From Mesostigma viride (Eukaryota > Streptophyta > Mesostigmatophyceae > Mesostigmatales > Mesostigmataceae), in the NCBI GenBank assembly GCA_009746045.1, contig RPFO01000389.1, forward strand, positions 1,339,482-1,370,981: 31,500 nt of DNA. Reading direction: 5' to 3'. Shown in pieces: positions 1-8,020 of the stretch. The notes beneath the pieces are model-generated. The model was not told the DNA's origin, made no database searches, and saw only the letters and a program-made list of their open reading frames with translations. A program made the translations under genes and the position numbers. How positions within the stretch are numbered: position 1 is the first letter of the stretch; each line of letters begins with the position of its first letter.

Positions 1-39
1 TCACCTATACCTACCACTAATAATTCTAATAATGCCAAC

Positions 40-86
<47 letters not shown>

Positions 87-87
87 T
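40..87 (+). repeat. (AAT)n microsatellite encoding poly-Asn
   Basis: Fourteen uninterrupted AAT units at 40-81 are followed by AAC AAT. The repeat is in the Gag frame and encodes a run of about 16 Asn. The homologous Gag of element B has a Gln-rich tract in its N-terminal half instead. Confidence 0.9.
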
Positions 88-1622
88 CGTCGTCCCTCTG
101 TCACCCCTCCTACCTTTGAGCAACGTATGCGTGTCAGATTTAGTGATGACCCCTCCTTTACCCTGAACCAGGCCCCTGCCCCTCCTGCAACCTTGGGCCA
201 ACCCTCAACTAGGTCCTCACTCCCTGACAATGCTTCTAGGCCTCCTCCTCACCTTGTTCCTTCCATCCCTGCTTATAACATGGGTCGTATCTCCGCCCCT
301 GTAGGCCCTTCTGGTCGCCCTAGTGCAGTTCCCTTTTATCCTCCTGCTTCTTGGTCCTACCCTGACACGGCCTACGAGGCTGCCCAGGTCCCTACCCGTG
401 TAGCAGAGTTAGAAGTTAATAGTGATTTCAGCACCATGCCTCTAGACGACAGAAATTATGATCATTTTGCCTACTCCTCCCTTCGTGAACAATATACTGT
501 TCCCTTCTCCTATGGGCACCATCCTGAAACGGTGGCCCCTTCTAGACCCCTATCCAAAGCCTTTCCTCTTCCTTCTTTCTATCCCTCTTATGTGGCAGTG
601 GAAGACAGTGGTCCTATGGGTAAATCTGATCCTTCCCATCCTCCTAAGCCCCCTGCTCTTCCCCTCTTTGCTAACCTTCCCAAGTTGGATGTCAAGTCTA
701 CCCCTCAAGAGTTTTTCACTTTTATTATGTTGCTTACCCAGAACACAGAGTCGTGGCAAAATCATAATAGATGGCGTCTCCCTGATGCTGTATTAGTCCC
801 TCACTATCTTACTACCTGTATTACCCCTGAGCTTGCTAACCTCATTCAGTGTGAATCCTTGGCCTCTCATGCCTACCCTAACTCAGTAGCAGGATTGTTT
901 AAGCGGTTAGAGAGCCATTTAGTTCCTCCTGATGCAGATTGGCAGGATAGAGTAGCCTTTGGTACTTTGCAGCAAGGTACTAAACCGTTTAAGGAGTATA
1001 TGAAAGAATTTGATGCACAGGTGGTACGAATTAGGGATTTGTCGGGTGCAGAAGTACGTGCTCGTTTCCTTCAAGGCCTCAGTAGACCCTTATTACGTGA
1101 GGTAAAACGCCAGTTCTCTGCCTACCGTTTCACTGATCTGCCCCTCAAGCATGTGCGACAGCGTCTATTAAGAGTAGCAGATTTCTTTACCACTCCTCTT
1201 CCTACCCATCTCCTCCGTGTTGCTGATTGCATGTATGCTCATGCTCCTTTGTGTACTAGGGTTGATAACTTTGTCTTCACTCGGCCTGAAGAAGAATAGG
1301 CATATGTAGAAGAATTAGATATTTGCGTTACAGATATATCTGCATTGGATGTGTCTCACATCTCGTGTTATCACTGTCATGAGGTGGGCCATCTTAAGGC
1401 GGAGTGCCCCAAGTTCCTTTCTGGTGCTCCCCCTCATCCCGATGCTCGCCCTCCTCGTACCCCTCAGCGTGCTCCTATTCGTCCCACTCCAGGACGCATT
1501 CCCTCAGCTACCCCTAGTAGGCTGAATGCTGTGCAGACAGGACCCTCAGGGTTCCCCTATGATAATCAGGCTCCTGCACCCTCTTCGCTCCCTCGCGACC
1601 CTCCAGCAGTGGCTTTTTCGCC

Positions 1623-2560
1623 ATGGACTTCTTCGGGGTTAGTCCCAATGGATGTGGGGGGGGAGGGGGAACAGTAGGCCTTTCAGCCGGGGGTAACCTA
1701 GACAGGTCCTTAGATAGTACCCCAGATAATAATTTTTGCCTGCCTGTCTTTATAACTTCTGTAGGAGCTGAATCATCCCTACCACTACGTGTCCGTCCTC
1801 TTATGTTTTTGAATGGTGGCTTAACCGTTCCCCACACTGTTGTAGACCCCTTCTTGCATGCTAATGAACTTTTGAATGTCTCTGTGTTAGTGGATAGCGG
1901 GGCGGCTAGCTCCTTTGTGAGCGAGGCCCTAGTTAAGCGTTTAGGACTAGTCCCTATCCCTCACACCAATCCTGTCACCATCCATTATGCTGACGGTCGC
2001 ACCAGTCATTCCCCGGGTACGGTATCCCTTCCCCTGGTCATACAAAGACGTACTGTCAACCTTACGGCCACTATAGGTCCTATCACTACCGCTGATGTAT
2101 TACTAGGATTAGATTGGCACCAGGATAATAAGATTACTATTAATTATGATACCATGGTCATCTGGTTTCCAGATAGCTCTTACTGGGTACCGGAACGTCA
2201 TTATAGAGTGGAAAATTTATCCTTGGTAGATATTACCCACCCTACACCTGTTGATCCTCCTGTAAGACCTATACCTGAAGTATTAATGTCCAATGATGAA
2301 TTGCGATCTGAATTAAAGGAATATGGATATTTATTATGTATGTTCCTTCAGTTAGAAGTACAGGAGATACCTATCCCTAATAATAGTGTGGATATAGATG
2401 TGAACACAATGGATACTATAGGGGTGGGATTTACTGAAAACGAAATGGTAAGATACATGGCTGTGATAGATTCCTCAAAAGTTTTTGAAGAAAAGACTCC
2501 TTATCCTCCTCCTCGTTCTGTTTTACACCGTGTAGTTATTAAGGACGGTGCCTGCAGTTC
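1623..2560 (+). pseudogene. Gypsy A aspartic protease and linker to RT
   Basis: A retropepsin domain of Ty3/gypsy pol. The active-site motif VDSGAASSFV is at about 1888-1920 and the second-half motif VLLGLDW at about 2095-2118, followed by the usual beta-strand that ends in WFPD. The enzyme would cut Gag-Pol into capsid, RT and integrase as a dimer. The remaining part, to about 2550, is the linker to RT. The frame is lost near 2555: frame 3 runs into TAG at 2580-2582, whereas the RT start (PMYRMGP) continues in frame 1. A single-base indel explains this. Gene order and motifs match element B (protease split between 10096-10763 and 19159 onward). Confidence 0.75.
1653..1677 (+). promoter_or_regulatory. 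Gag/pol overlap with G8 run, candidate -1 frameshift site
   Basis: Gag (frame 1) ends at 1677 while the protease frame (frame 3) is already open from at least 1623, so pol lies in the -1 frame. Inside the overlap is TGT, then eight G (1656-1663), then AGGGGGAA. The homopolymer gives a G GGG GGG heptamer in register with the gag codons, which would permit -1 re-pairing. Element B also has a gag/pol overlap with pol at -1 and the sequence GAGGGGGAA there. This is inference; no downstream pseudoknot was modelled. Confidence 0.35.
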
Positions 2561-3510
2561 CTACGCACTCTCCGATGTATAGAATGGGCCCTACCGAGTT
2601 ACAGATTTTAGTGTCACTATTAGAAACAGGATTGATAGAGCCTAGTAACTCCCCCTACTCAGCTGGTGTCCTGTTAGTCCCTAAGCCAAATTGCAAGTTT
2701 CGTTTAGTTACTGATTATAGGAAGTTAAATGATATTACAGTGAAGTCTAAATACCCTCTACCTCGTATTGATGATATATTTAATAAGGTTAAAGGTTCTA
2801 CCTGTTTCACTGTACTGGATTGTGCGGATGGTTTTTGGCAACTGCGTATAGCGCCCGAGGATTGCCATAAAACCGCCTTTGCTACCCCGTTTGGTCATTA
2901 TCAGTTTAGAGTAGCGGCTATGGGACTCTGTGATTCTCCCGCCTCTTTTCAAATGTTGATGAATGAAGGGCTTAGACCTGTTATGGGTAATTCTCACCTT
3001 CCCCAAGTGTCCTCTGATTTAAAGGATCCTTCCTTCTCCTCTGTTTCTTTAGCTGAGCACGATCCTTCTGGTGCTCAGGCTTACTTAGATGACATCCTTA
3101 TTTACTCCCCTGATTTTGAAACGCACCTACGTGATTTAAAGAAAGTCTTAGAAATAATGTATGAAAATTCCTTGTGGGCTCGCCGTGCTAAAGTTCGTTC
3201 TGGTAGGAGTGTACCATTTTTAGGACATGTTTGTCAGATGCCGGGTCGCTACCGACCCGGATAAAACTAAGTCAATTCAGGATTGGCCTACCCCTACCGA
3301 CGTTAAAAGTGTACGTAATTTCTTAGGGATTGCCTCGTACTATAGGCCTTTATCCCTCGTTTCGCAACTATAGCAGCCCCTATCAATCATTTATTAAAGA
3401 AAGATATCCCCTTTCTGTGGAGTAGCGAGTGTCAATCGGCTTTTCAGTGTTTAAAATCCCTACTCCTTTCTCCTCCCGTACTCATCCTACCCGATACTAC
3501 CAAACCCTTT
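2548..3510 (+). pseudogene. Gypsy A reverse transcriptase and connection domain
   Basis: Ty3/gypsy RT. Visible blocks are the VTDYRKLN motif at about 2707-2730, YPLPRIDD at about 2752-2775, the first catalytic Asp in VLDCADGFWQL at about 2812-2844, and the catalytic box YLDDILIYS at 3082-3108. Between MNEGLRPVMG and YLDD sit roughly 35 extra residues compared with the usual short loop of gypsy RT; element B has the same insertion. The frame breaks at about 3240, just after FLGH, and again at about 3350; the connection region (DWPTPTDV, GIASYY) continues in shifted frames. The product would synthesise cDNA from the element RNA. It is inactive here because of the frameshifts. Confidence 0.8.
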
Positions 3511-3990
3511 GTGGTAGCTACAGACGCTAGTAAGGTAGTTATAGGGGGCGTCCTTCTCCAGGATCAGGGTCAGGGCTTACAGCCAATTGAGTATATCTCT
3601 AGGACAATGCTCCCCGCGGAGCGTAACTATCCTGTACACCAGCAGGAACTCTTAGCTGTGGTGTATTGTTGCCACGCGTGGCAGCACTTTCTTAAAGGTG
3701 CCCAATTTGATGTTTGTCTGAATGAACCCTGTGAGCTAGATCCTTATAGATTAGTTATACAAACGGATCATCGTCCCCTTACCCATCTGCTCTCCCAACC
3801 CAACCTTACCCCTCGTCAAGCGCGCTGGATGGAGTTTTTAGCACAGTTTTCCCCTTTTAAACTTCGGTAGGTTAAAGGTGTAGATAACATAGTGCCTGAT
3901 GCCCTCTCCCGCCGCGCAGATTATTCCTTTTTCGAGGACTTAGATGTTCTCAATACTACTCTAGTTCCTACCACCCTTGGTGTAACCCCT
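3511..3990 (+). pseudogene. Gypsy A RNase H
   Basis: RNase H domain of gypsy pol, degrading the RNA strand during reverse transcription. The first catalytic Asp lies in VATDASKVVIGG (about 3511-3546), the Glu in HQQELLAVVY (about 3640-3670), and a later Asp in QTDHRPL at about 3760-3780. The segment between the Glu block and the TDHRPL block carries about 15 extra residues compared with ordinary gypsy RNase H, an insertion also seen in element B. A TAG at 3868-3870 interrupts the frame; the continuation (VKGVDN, DALSRRAD) is in the same frame, so this is a point loss. The following region to about 4110 has no clean frame. Confidence 0.75.
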
Positions 3991-4113
3991 TATGGTGAAC
4001 TACCGGATGATGCATGAACATTATGCCTACCTCTTTCATACTGTTGTTCGCATGCCTGACCTCCTTTCTCACGTAGGACTCTCTCTCCCGTGTGAGGCCC
4101 TTCTTGTGGTCTC

Positions 4114-4135
4114 TGTGGGGGGGGAGGGGAAAAAT
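4114..4135 (+). promoter_or_regulatory. Internal purine tract identical in core to the 3' PPT (candidate central PPT)
   Basis: The 14-mer TGTGGGGGGGGAGG occurs at 4114-4127, followed by GGAAAAATAAAA. Exactly the same 14-mer abuts the 3' LTR at 6666-6679. In retroelements the PPT primes plus-strand DNA; Ty1 and lentiviruses carry a second, central copy. Its place between RNase H and integrase equals that of the purine tract at 21124-21138 in element B. Confidence 0.45.
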
Positions 4136-4229
4136 AAAATTTCTATATCGCTTAGCCATATAGCGACTAGGTCAGGAAAGTCCTATGATATAGATACTCT
4201 TTAAACCTGATATAGATACTTCTGTAGCG

Positions 4230-4600
4230 ATGCCTACCTCGGATCTCGAACGCCTTACCAGTAGATTTACGGCCACTGAGCCGGAAGCTTTAGCTGCTAT
4301 TGCATCCCATCCCCAACAGTTAGGTAAATACCCCTGTAAGTTTGTAGGTGGGTTTTTTTTTATATGTGCAGTTAACAGATTCTCCCCCTCAATGGCGCCT
4401 TTATGTCCCTCCTATCTGTCGCTCCTCCTTGCTTGTTGAGTTGCATGATTTAGTTGCTCACAAGGGCGGTAAACGGGTACGGGATTTGGTAACCCGTTCC
4501 TACTACTGGCCCTCCCTCTTAAAGGATGTAGATGCAATTTGTAGGACCTTTTAGAAAGAATAATAAGGGTAGAGATCCTTGTGTTTGTAGATTCCCCTGT
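4230..4600 (+). pseudogene. Gypsy A integrase remnant with internal deletion
   Basis: The N-terminal zinc-binding part of integrase is seen as VELHDLVAHKGGKRVRDL and RSYYWPSLLKDVDAI (about 4431-4540), matching element B at 21470-21570. The CX2C half that should follow is missing: the sequence jumps directly to a segment that in the next frame reads FVGPFRKNNKG, the block which in element B lies about 40 residues further on. Only the first catalytic block remains; the second Asp, the Glu, the GPY/F module and any chromodomain are gone. At about 4590 composition changes sharply and the third ORF begins. Non-functional. Confidence 0.65.
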
Positions 4601-6292
4601 TCCGTCATCGTCGGCGTCGACGAGACGCGTGTCGGTGGAGCCGTCTCCTATCCCTCTGGACGTACGTGGGTCCAGAGTCTGCCAATCTTGCGGCTACCGT
4701 GTCTGCAAGGCAGGCCTAGATCCAGTCCTTAGCCTCGGCATTCGGGGCATTCTTGGCGCCTCAGTCGCCCGCTGTCGTTGCGCCTGGTGTGGCGCCTGTT
4801 GCTGCTGCTTCGCCTACCCCTCATGTTGCCTCGGCGACTGCGGCTTCGCCTGCGCCCCAGGGCGAGCCCTCGGTCGCTGCGGTTTCGCCTCCTGCTGCCT
4901 CCGCGCCTGCGGTCGCCTTACCTGTGCCTCCGCGTGAGTCTTTTGCCGCGGCGATTTCGCCCGCCGTCGCTGCTTCCGGGCCTTCCCAAGCTCCGTCGCA
5001 GCCGTTGCGGGGCTTCTTTGGTGACACGAGTGGGCTGCCCAGGCTCTGGGAGTGGGGCCCCCCCTCAGAGGATTCCAGTGCCGGACTGGAGTCTTGATGG
5101 CAGTCAGTTTTTTTTGTAAGGTGCCTGTCCCTACGGGCCCAGTTTTCAACATGCGGCCCGAGGGTGCGCCCCCAGCGGAGGCCATGTCGTCAGCCGCGGT
5201 TGCAGGTCCGTCGCGGCCTCATGCGGTGCCGGCTCCCTCTGCGCCTGTGCAGGATCCTACCCCTGTTTCGGTTCCTGCCCCTTCGGCCCCTCGCTCGCTG
5301 GCCACGGTTGTTAGGACCAGCGGTGTTGATCAGCGCGCTCTCCGCGCTGCCGACTCCCTATGGGAGTTGTCCCAGGGCGACCGGGAACGTGCCCCCTCCG
5401 TGGTGCATTTTACGCCGGAGTCGCGAGATTCGCCCGTTCCCGGATATGGTATGTTAGCGCTTGCGTGCCGACAGTGTGACCTCCCGCGCGTCGCTCCGGA
5501 GCTGTCCATTTCGCCCATGTCCTACGGGTTCTCCCAGGTGTGTCGGGCGCCGCGGGACCGTGGCCTACCCATTGACTGATCGGCCTCCTTTCGATATGGT
5601 TATTTTAGCTGATCCTGTGTTCCAGGGCGAGATCCTGGTTCGGCGAGTCCTGTATCGCTGGGCTAGGCGTCCCAATGACTTGGACACCTACGGTGGTTTC
5701 CAGTGGGCTTACCCTCCGCCTCTGGGCATTATGGCCTCAGATGCCCTTACGGTAGAGTTTCCTGCGGTGCCGGGTGCTACGTACGGCGCGATTCTCCTGC
5801 AGCCCCTCCTGGAGTGGGATGCCCGTCGTCCAGCGCCCCTCCCGGGCCAGGGCCTGGACTCCCGTGGCCATCCTCCCCCTCGGGCTAGCGACTACCTAGA
5901 GACGTTCGGGTCGCGACAGTGCGCTCGTCGGTGGCGCTCACGTGAGGTTCGGCACATCCGGTTGTGGCCGGCTAACGTGGAGCCTCTGATAGATCTGTTC
6001 TTCCCTACGGGTTTGCGTCCCCGGATCCGGTACCATCGCCTACACCTGCGGGCTCTCTGTTTGATCGCGGTAGAGCCTTTCCTACGCCTCTTTGCCTGTG
6101 GCTTCATGGAGTGGGCCCGTGGCCAGGTCGTTCTTACGCAGCATAGGTATTAATGGGCCTTTCTGGGCCTTTTTCCTGATGGCGTGTGGGCCGATGTTTT
6201 CCTCACTGTAGATAGGCATGACAATGCCGATGATGTGGCCCACTACCAGGCGTATCTGGATGTTCTGCTGGCCTCGCGTGGCACTTACCAGA
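4590..6292 (+). pseudogene. Third ORF of gypsy A (unknown protein, ORF3), decayed
   Basis: I do not recognise the function. From about 4740 to 5330 it is a Pro/Ala/Ser-rich, disordered-looking N-terminal part, read first in frame 1 and then, after a shift near 5090, in frame 3. After another shift near 5570 it continues in frame 1. The C-terminal 200 residues (about 5695-6292) align by eye with residues 220-422 of the ORF at 24893-26257: the pattern F-x-A-x2-G with R-x-AP-x-P and LDS/LES, then E-x2-LD, a hydrophobic stretch, and FPDGVWADV against WPTGTWVDL. The similarity passes through the TAA at 6151-6153, so that stop is secondary. It sits between integrase and the 3' LTR, the position of env in retroviruses, but no signal peptide or clear membrane helix is visible. 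Confidence 0.55.
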
Positions 6293-6668
6293 CTGATGGC
6301 AACTAGATAGAGGGCCTTAGGCCCGACCTGAGGGTGTTGTCCCTCCGGTATATAGAGTCGCCCTCATATTCTGGCCAGTTGATTGGTCGTTCTTGGTCCT
6401 TGGTACTGATTTGTTTACTCTGTGTGTCCTGCCCAGTGCCGTCCCCCCCCGGCAAGGACTCCGTTCCAGGCAGTTAGGGGAACCTCCCACCAGGCTTGGT
6501 GCTGGCTAACCCTACACCACCCGGCGTGGTGGTGGAGACCGTGTGAACTATTGGTGCTTTGTATCTTGGATGGCCTATCGATTGTGTTGGTGTGTGCTGG
6601 GTGCATTAGGTTTTTCCTACCCCTTTGGTTTCCTCCCCGTGCGTAGGGAGAGGGCTCCCTACCTTTGT
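6293..6668 (+). other. 3' untranslated region of gypsy A
   Basis: This stretch follows ORF3 and runs to the polypurine tract. It carries stops in every frame and a 20-40 base Cys/Trp-rich shadow reading. I see no gene. It includes the repeated words CCCGGCAAGG and CCCGGCGTGG within a locally G/C-rich segment (6440-6545). Confidence 0.4.
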
Positions 6669-6679
6669 GGGGGGGGAGG
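6669..6679 (+). promoter_or_regulatory. 3' polypurine tract of gypsy A
   Basis: GGGGGGGGAGG immediately precedes the TG of the LTR at 6680, the expected place for the plus-strand primer. Confidence 0.75.
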
Positions 6680-7253
6680 TGTTACGTCGCGTAATTTTTG
6701 TTGTTGTTACGGACGTAAATTAGGTCCCTTGTTGCCTCAGCCATTCCGGAGCAGTTCGCTGACTTTCCTAGGCTTACGTGTAGTAAGGACCTTTTGGCCG
6801 GTCGGTACCGGGCCTTGTGACGTGGCAATTGTACAGTATGGTGGTTCGGTGCAGTCGCGCCGCGCTGCGTACTTTAGTAGTGGTCCTTTTATCCTGCGTG
6901 TGAACCTTGTGGACGTGCGTTGGTCCTGTGGGCGAGGGTCGATGTCGGCCCGAGCATACACGCCTGTCGGCGATCATTTATGCAGCAGTTGTCCTTCGTG
7001 AATGGCACTCGGCGTGTGTTAAATGAATTAACACATATAGGCTTGGGTCACGGCAGTGTAGTATTGTTTCCTTCGTAGTACCCTGGTTTTATTCGGTATA
7101 TGGCGTATTATAAGGGAATGCATTGAGAAGCAGCGTCGTCGCGTCCTAGGTCTTATAGCCAATATAGCTCCTCACTCCTAGGTAGGTGCCTCATCACTAG
7201 TTTAGGTAAGATTAGGCGAGATGTTTGGGATAGAGTCGAGCCAGGACGTAACA
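6680..7253 (+). repeat. 3' LTR of gypsy A (574 bp)
   Basis: The segment starts TGTTACGTC and ends GACGTAACA, so its ends form a perfect 9-bp inverted repeat in the TG...CA form typical of LTRs. It lies directly after a polypurine tract, which fixes the start. No second copy is in the window, as the 5' end of the element lies to the left. No coding capacity. AT-rich motifs such as GCGTATTATAAGG near 7104-7120 may be promoter elements, but this is not established. Confidence 0.75.
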
Positions 7254-7380
7254 GTTACCTTCATAATCGCTCTTTAGAGCCTACGTTGCCTCACAATAGC
7301 TGCCGTAAACCTGCATTAAATTTCATGATCCGCAAGAGAAATTATATCCTGGACCCCCGCGCCCGTAGCCGTTCGAGAAA

Positions 7381-7815
7381 TTAGCGATATTGCAAACCGT
7401 AAACTTTCCGCCTCGAAATGAGGTCATCAACTAATCTTCTGCGAAATTCAAGCATTTTTTCTAGCTGTTTACGTGTCATATCGATTAATATTGCATAAAG
7501 GCATGCCGCCATGGCCACTTCCGCGAGGGTTGAGCGGTCCGGGCACACATTATACACCGTACGGACGGTACCGCGAATTTTTTGGCGCGGAAAATATTCG
7601 GCGCGCCACGTCCCCTTATGGGATTCAAGACAGCATGGGAAGCAGATAGGTTTATCCAGGAATACATGACACGTCCAGTAGGCTTGCACGTAGAGGCACC
7701 ACCTCAGGAGATTAGGACTCGCCCAATGCCTAGGGGCCGTAGCTGTGCACCCAATAGTGCAACAGTAGAGAGCAGGACGGGGGACACACAGGCTGTCACA
7801 GTCACGTTCAGCCAA
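7381..7815 (-). pseudogene. Possible Merlin/IS1016-like transposase fragment
   Basis: A 144-codon minus-strand ORF with ATG at 7815. It contains Cys-rich pairs (YCC, GC and CFPCC), then GTWRAEYF, RQKIRGTVRTVY, a hydrophobic helix (LAEVAMAACLYAIL), and a basic end (RRRLVDDLISRRKVYG). The order Cys pair, G-x-WR, IR-G-T, helix, R-x-V-x-D resembles the N-terminal zinc-ribbon and linker region of Merlin/IS1016-type DNA transposases, from memory of the family and without a search. The catalytic DDE part is not present. A diverged inverted copy lies at about 22936-23150, and both are adjacent to the gypsy B gag-pol. It could equally be an unrelated repeat with chance coding capacity. Confidence 0.3.
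7556..7617. repeat. CpG-rich imperfect palindrome, inverted partner at 22968-23040
   Basis: The stretch with CGCGAATTTTTTGGCGCGG and AATATTCGGCGCGCC is near-palindromic about its centre. Reverse-complemented, it aligns with 22972-23040, sharing the blocks AAGGGGACG, CGAATATTTT and AAATTCGCGGTACC. Confidence 0.55.
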
Positions 7816-8020
7816 CTCACTGTCAGCACCCCACCTAGGCAGCCACCTAGTTCAGTTCTAGAGGAGTAGAGTACTAATTATAGCTTACTATATAATAGCT
7901 ACATTAGCAGAATAACGTAGGGCAGTCGCTTGGTTGATTGCTTGTGGGCATGTGCATGGCATTTTCCTCCTTCTTCCTCTCTCCTTCCTTCCTTCTCTTG
8001 TGGATGTGGTACTGGTAAAC
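7816..8020 (+). other. Leader upstream of gypsy B gag; no 5' LTR recognised
   Basis: The start of the LTR at 26590 was not found anywhere upstream of gag, and no primer-binding site is evident. A pyrimidine-rich run (TTTTCCTCCTTCTTCC and following) occupies 7963-7996 just before the gag ATG. The 5' boundary of element B is therefore undefined. Confidence 0.4.

Larger units (their letters stand above)
1..1677 (+). pseudogene. gag: Gypsy A Gag (capsid and zinc knuckle), one in-frame stop
   Basis: This Gag reads in frame 1 from the left edge to a TAG at 1675, broken by one TAG at 1297-1299. The usual first ATG would be 127, but the frame is open to base 1 and includes a poly-Asn run, so the true start lies outside the window. 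The N-terminal half is Pro/Ser-rich and low complexity. A retrotransposon-Gag capsid-like domain lies at about 650-1180 and aligns with the Gag of element B (shared patterns include the VPP, RARF and CES motifs). After the stop, a CX2CX4HX4C zinc knuckle at about 1366-1409 would bind RNA. The frame on both sides of the stop is the same, so the stop is a single point loss. The product would form the intracellular virus-like particle of the retrotransposon. Confidence 0.75.
1..7253 (+). mobile_element. Ty3/gypsy element A, 5'-truncated by window edge, decayed
   Basis: A gypsy retrotransposon read in order: gag, protease, RT, RNase H, remnant integrase, a third ORF, polypurine tract and 3' LTR. 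The order PR-RT-RNaseH-IN identifies Ty3/gypsy rather than copia. It is cut by the left edge, so no 5' LTR is visible. The pol part has frameshifts near 2555, 3240 and 3350, in-frame stops at 1297 and 3868, and an internal deletion in integrase near 4540. Bases 1 to about 4590 are AT-rich with T-ending codons, while about 4590-6160 is GC-rich, so the 3' third might come from a related but different copy. Against that, the purine tract at 4114 and the one next to the LTR at 6666 share a 14-base sequence, which supports one element. Confidence 0.75.

Noticed and set aside
4821-5185. Basic minus-strand ORFs of 68 and 123 codons
   Set aside because: Antisense to the Pro/Ala-rich part of ORF3; composition explains the open frames.
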